DNA of 36,972 bases. Source: Acidimicrobiia bacterium. Its GTDB lineage: Bacteria > Actinomycetota > Acidimicrobiia > IMCC26256 > PALSA-555. Position 1 is the first letter of the stretch. Every line of letters begins with the position of its first letter. The stretch spans positions 1-36,972 of the forward strand of contig SHUY01000009.1 in the NCBI GenBank assembly GCA_009694435.1, written 5' to 3'. Below the pieces are notes generated by a model that saw nothing but the letters and a program-made list of their open reading frames with translations, had not been told where the DNA came from and did not search any database. The translations under genes and the position numbers were made by a program. Below are positions 34,839 through 36,972 of this stretch, piece by piece.

Positions 34839-36296
34839 GTGAATCCAGTTATTGACTACCACGCGCTCGCGCCCGAAATCGTTCTTTCGGTAACGATAAT
34901 TTTGTGTTTGTTAGTTGATTTATTTATTCCCGATCGCCCTCGCTTAGTTCCGCAGCTCGCGAGTTTGGGTGTACTGGCCGCCATTATTCCGGTTTTGACC
35001 TTGGCGGTCTCTGGTACCGACGTATCAATGTTTGGCGGGGCATTTGTCGTAGACAACTACGCCCTCGCCTTCGATGGTCTGTTTTTAGTCGTGGCTTACA
35101 TAACCCTGCTGGTCTCTTTCGATGAGATTGCTGACGGTGATTATTACGGCGGTGAGTACTACGTGCTCCTCCTTACTTCGGTGCTCGGAATGGTGATGAT
35201 GGCGTCATCACGAGACTTAGTTTCTATATTCATTGCTCTAGAAACCATTTCGATCCCAACTTTCGTATTAGCAGGCTGGCGCAAGCACGACACTAAATCT
35301 AACGAGGCCGCGATCAAATATTTCCTTATCGGAGTCTTGTCGTCGGCCGTAATGCTCTACGGAATGTCGTTGATCTTTGGTTTCGCCAACGGAACCAAAC
35401 TCTCGGTGATATCTGAGTATTCCGCCGGCTCTCCTCCCGCTCTATTTGCGGTGGCTATTTTCCTCACCATTGTTGGCTTTGCGTTCAAGGTAAGTGCGGT
35501 GCCGTTTCACTTTTGGGCCCCCGACACTTACGAAGGCGCACCTTTACCCGTCACCGCTTTTCTTTCGGTGGCGTCAAAGGCCGCGGGTTTCGTTGCCCTG
35601 CTGACGATTATTCGGTTCGGATTTTTCAATTCATCTGATTCATGGCAACCGTTGATTTGGGTGTTAGCGGCCGCATCAATGACTTTCGGGAACTTGGCCG
35701 CTTTGCGCCAAACCAACATCGTGCGCATGTTGGCCTATTCGTCGATCGCCCAAGGGGGATTCATCTTGGTTCCTCTGGCCGTGGCGGGGGATGTTTCGGG
35801 TCCGTCAGCGTGGGAAGCCGTGTTGGTCTACTTAATGATTTACGCGGCCATGAACTTAGGTGCGTTTGCGGTCGTTATGGCCGTTTCTCGTCGCACCCAC
35901 TCAACCGAAATCTCAAGTTTTGCTGGCCTCGGGCGGGTTGATTCGGTTAACGCAGTGATGCTTTCGCTGTTTATGTTTTCTTTGGCCGGTATTCCTCCGT
36001 TGGCCGGTTGGTTCGCCAAGTTTGTTATTTTCCGTGCAGTATTCGACGCGGGAACCACCGCCGCAGTAGTGCTAGGCGTTATTGCTGCTCTTAACGCCGT
36101 AGTGGCGTTTTTCTACTATTCCAATGTTGTCCGGCGAATGTGGTTCGACGAAGCACCTGAAGTTGTCAGTTCGCCGCGCCCGGCATCGGTCGCACTGACT
36201 TTGGCGATCGGGATCACGGTGGTAGTGGTAGTGGTAGTGGGGGTTTACCCCGAAGTGTTTGCTCGCCTCGGGCAACTCGCTTTCGCCTCGGGCTAG
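34839..36296 (+). CDS. nuoN: NADH-quinone oxidoreductase-like subunit N (complex I-2)
   Basis: 485 residues, GTG start. Glu in FIALETISIPTFVLAGW, Lys in FAFKVSAVPFHFWAPDTYEGAPL and NIVRMLAYSSIAQGGFIL are visible; in the last, Arg-containing NIVRM replaces the DVKRI of NuoN1. Fourteen helices are plausible from length. Last subunit gene of the second operon; 54 bases later a methyltransferase gene starts on the same strand, probably in the same transcript. Confidence 0.96.
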   Translation: MNPVIDYHALAPEIVLSVTIILCLLVDLFIPDRPRLVPQLASLGVLAAIIPVLTLAVSGTDVSMFGGAFVVDNYALAFDGLFLVVAYITLLVSFDEIADGDYYGGEYYVLLLTSVLGMVMMASSRDLVSIFIALETISIPTFVLAGWRKHDTKSNEAAIKYFLIGVLSSAVMLYGMSLIFGFANGTKLSVISEYSAGSPPALFAVAIFLTIVGFAFKVSAVPFHFWAPDTYEGAPLPVTAFLSVASKAAGFVALLTIIRFGFFNSSDSWQPLIWVLAAASMTFGNLAALRQTNIVRMLAYSSIAQGGFILVPLAVAGDVSGPSAWEAVLVYLMIYAAMNLGAFAVVMAVSRRTHSTEISSFAGLGRVDSVNAVMLSLFMFSLAGIPPLAGWFAKFVIFRAVFDAGTTAAVVLGVIAALNAVVAFFYYSNVVRRMWFDEAPEVVSSPRPASVALTLAIGITVVVVVVVGVYPEVFARLGQLAFASG

Positions 36297-36300
36297 GGTT

Positions 36301-36321
36301 CCTTGCCCGCGTCGCGCAAGG
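36301..36321 (+). repeat. Short hairpin between nuoN2 and the methyltransferase gene
   Basis: CCTTGC (36301-36306) pairs with GCAAGG (36316-36321) around a nine-base loop. No T-run follows, so it is not a standard terminator; it could mark a processing site or be fortuitous. Confidence 0.3.
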
Positions 36322-36350
36322 TGTGACGCGAGTCAAGAACTGGAGGAATC

Positions 36351-36972
36351 GTGGCCCTGGGGGTTAAAAGCCAACTTGATGAGTTGATTCGTCGTAACGG
36401 TCCTATTACGTTTTCTGAGTTTCAATCGGTAGCGCTGTACGACCCCGAGGACGGATTTTTTTCGGGCGCGGCCTCTACTTCAGGGGCGGGGCGGGGGAAT
36501 CGCGACTTCATTACCAGCCCTGAAGTCGGTTCACTGTTTGGCGTTTTATTGGCCCGCTTTCTGGACGAGGCTTGGGTGCGCTTGGGTTCGCCCGACCCGT
36601 TTTTTGTTGTAGAAGTTGGCGCCGGGAACGGACGGTTAGCCCAAACGATTATCAAGAGTGAACCTAGTTGCTCCTCGGCGTTGCGTTATGTGTTGGTCGA
36701 AACCTCCGAGCGTCAGATCAACGAACAACGCCGCCTCCTTAGCATCGAACCCACCGACGAAGTTTTAGGTCCGGTAGTGCCGGGTCAAGATCTCGACGAC
36801 CCGCCCGAGTTTTTAACCGGTGCCGGCCCGCTAGTTACCGCTTTGGCCGATCTACCGGCGGGAGCAATAACCGGAGTAGTTCTCGCTAACGAACTGCTGG
36901 ACAATTTGCCCGTACGGGTAGTTGAGCGTAGTGACAAAAGTTGGCTTGAGGTACGCGTCGGTCTCGACCAAC
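36351..36972 (+). CDS. MidA/NDUFAF7-family SAM-dependent methyltransferase, N-terminal part (3' truncated by window edge)
   Basis: 207 residues are present from GTG at 36351, supported by GGAGG at 36342-36346; the frame stays open to the window end. Family landmarks: RRNGPITFSEF (14-24), DPEDGFF (31-37), DFITSPEVGSLFG (52-64), the SAM-binding VVEVGAGNGRLA (86-97), YVLVETSERQ (113-122) and VLANELLDNLPV (177-188). These match NDUFAF7, the mitochondrial protein that dimethylates an Arg of NDUFS2 and is required for complex I assembly, and Dictyostelium MidA. Position right after nuoN2 suggests NuoD2, which keeps that Arg, as substrate. The bacterial function of this family is inferred, not shown here. 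Confidence 0.9.
   Translation, partial: MALGVKSQLDELIRRNGPITFSEFQSVALYDPEDGFFSGAASTSGAGRGNRDFITSPEVGSLFGVLLARFLDEAWVRLGSPDPFFVVEVGAGNGRLAQTIIKSEPSCSSALRYVLVETSERQINEQRRLLSIEPTDEVLGPVVPGQDLDDPPEFLTGAGPLVTALADLPAGAITGVVLANELLDNLPVRVVERSDKSWLEVRVGLDQ

Noticed and set aside
8007-36296. Recent segmental duplication generating the two nuo operons
   Set aside because: Paralogs differ widely in sequence, length and insertions, and the gene content differs, so the two sets diverged long ago.
1-36972. CRISPR arrays, tRNA or rRNA genes, insertion sequences, att sites
   Set aside because: No regularly spaced repeats, cloverleaf-like sequences, transposase motifs or terminal inverted repeats were seen; the three longer gaps (166, 166 and 192 bases) hold only short palindromes and candidate signals.

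Overview
The window reads as a contiguous respiratory-chain locus from a bacterial chromosome of moderate GC content, with very tight gene packing: most stops and starts overlap, and no gene-free stretch exceeds about 200 bases. The placement of a geranylgeranyl-reductase-family flavoprotein directly before nuoA, and two complex I clusters of which the second lacks nuoEFG, recall Actinobacteria such as Streptomyces. With the split cytochrome b and moderate GC, I infer an uncultivated aquatic actinobacterium, possibly in the Acidimicrobiia; this is inference, not something the sequence proves.

Layout. 1-402: 3' end of hemL (tetrapyrrole synthesis). 391-6423, minus strand: an eight-gene operon for a cytochrome bc complex. 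In transcription order it encodes a five-helix membrane protein, a 2x[4Fe-4S] ferredoxin, a b6-type cytochrome b N-terminal half, a subunit-IV-type C-terminal half, a Rieske protein, a membrane-anchored dihaem cytochrome c, and two small membrane proteins of unknown role. 6590-7840, plus strand: a FAD-dependent geranylgeranyl/menaquinone reductase. 8007-23293: a complete 14-gene nuoABCDEFGHIJKLMN operon (NADH:menaquinone oxidoreductase). 23286-24929: pgi, overlapping the end of nuoN. 24926-25822, minus strand: a patatin-like hydrolase. 26015-36296: a second, divergent complex I operon, nuoABCDHIJKLMN without E, F and G. 36351-end: the 5' part of a MidA/NDUFAF7-type methyltransferase, the family that modifies NuoD homologues in mitochondria.

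How they work together. Complex I-1 has every expected Fe-S motif and should oxidise NADH. Complex I-2 has the quinone module, the proton-pumping arm and the NuoB/NuoI clusters but no NADH module, so it must take electrons from another donor (ferredoxin, F420H2 or an unlinked partner). Both should feed a menaquinone pool whose side chain may be partly saturated by the flavoprotein. The bc complex should oxidise menaquinol. Its cytochrome b has the b6f/Bacillus haem spacing and a Cys that in those complexes binds a third haem covalently.

Most interesting points. (1) The MidA/NDUFAF7 gene follows nuoN2, and only NuoD2 keeps the Arg that human NDUFAF7 methylates in NDUFS2; NuoD1 has Thr there. 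(2) NuoD2 has Trp in place of the quinone-binding Tyr, whereas NuoD1 keeps Tyr. (3) The bc operon carries its own ferredoxin and three conserved-looking membrane proteins of unknown function. (4) Cytochrome b is predicted to bind a third, covalent haem.
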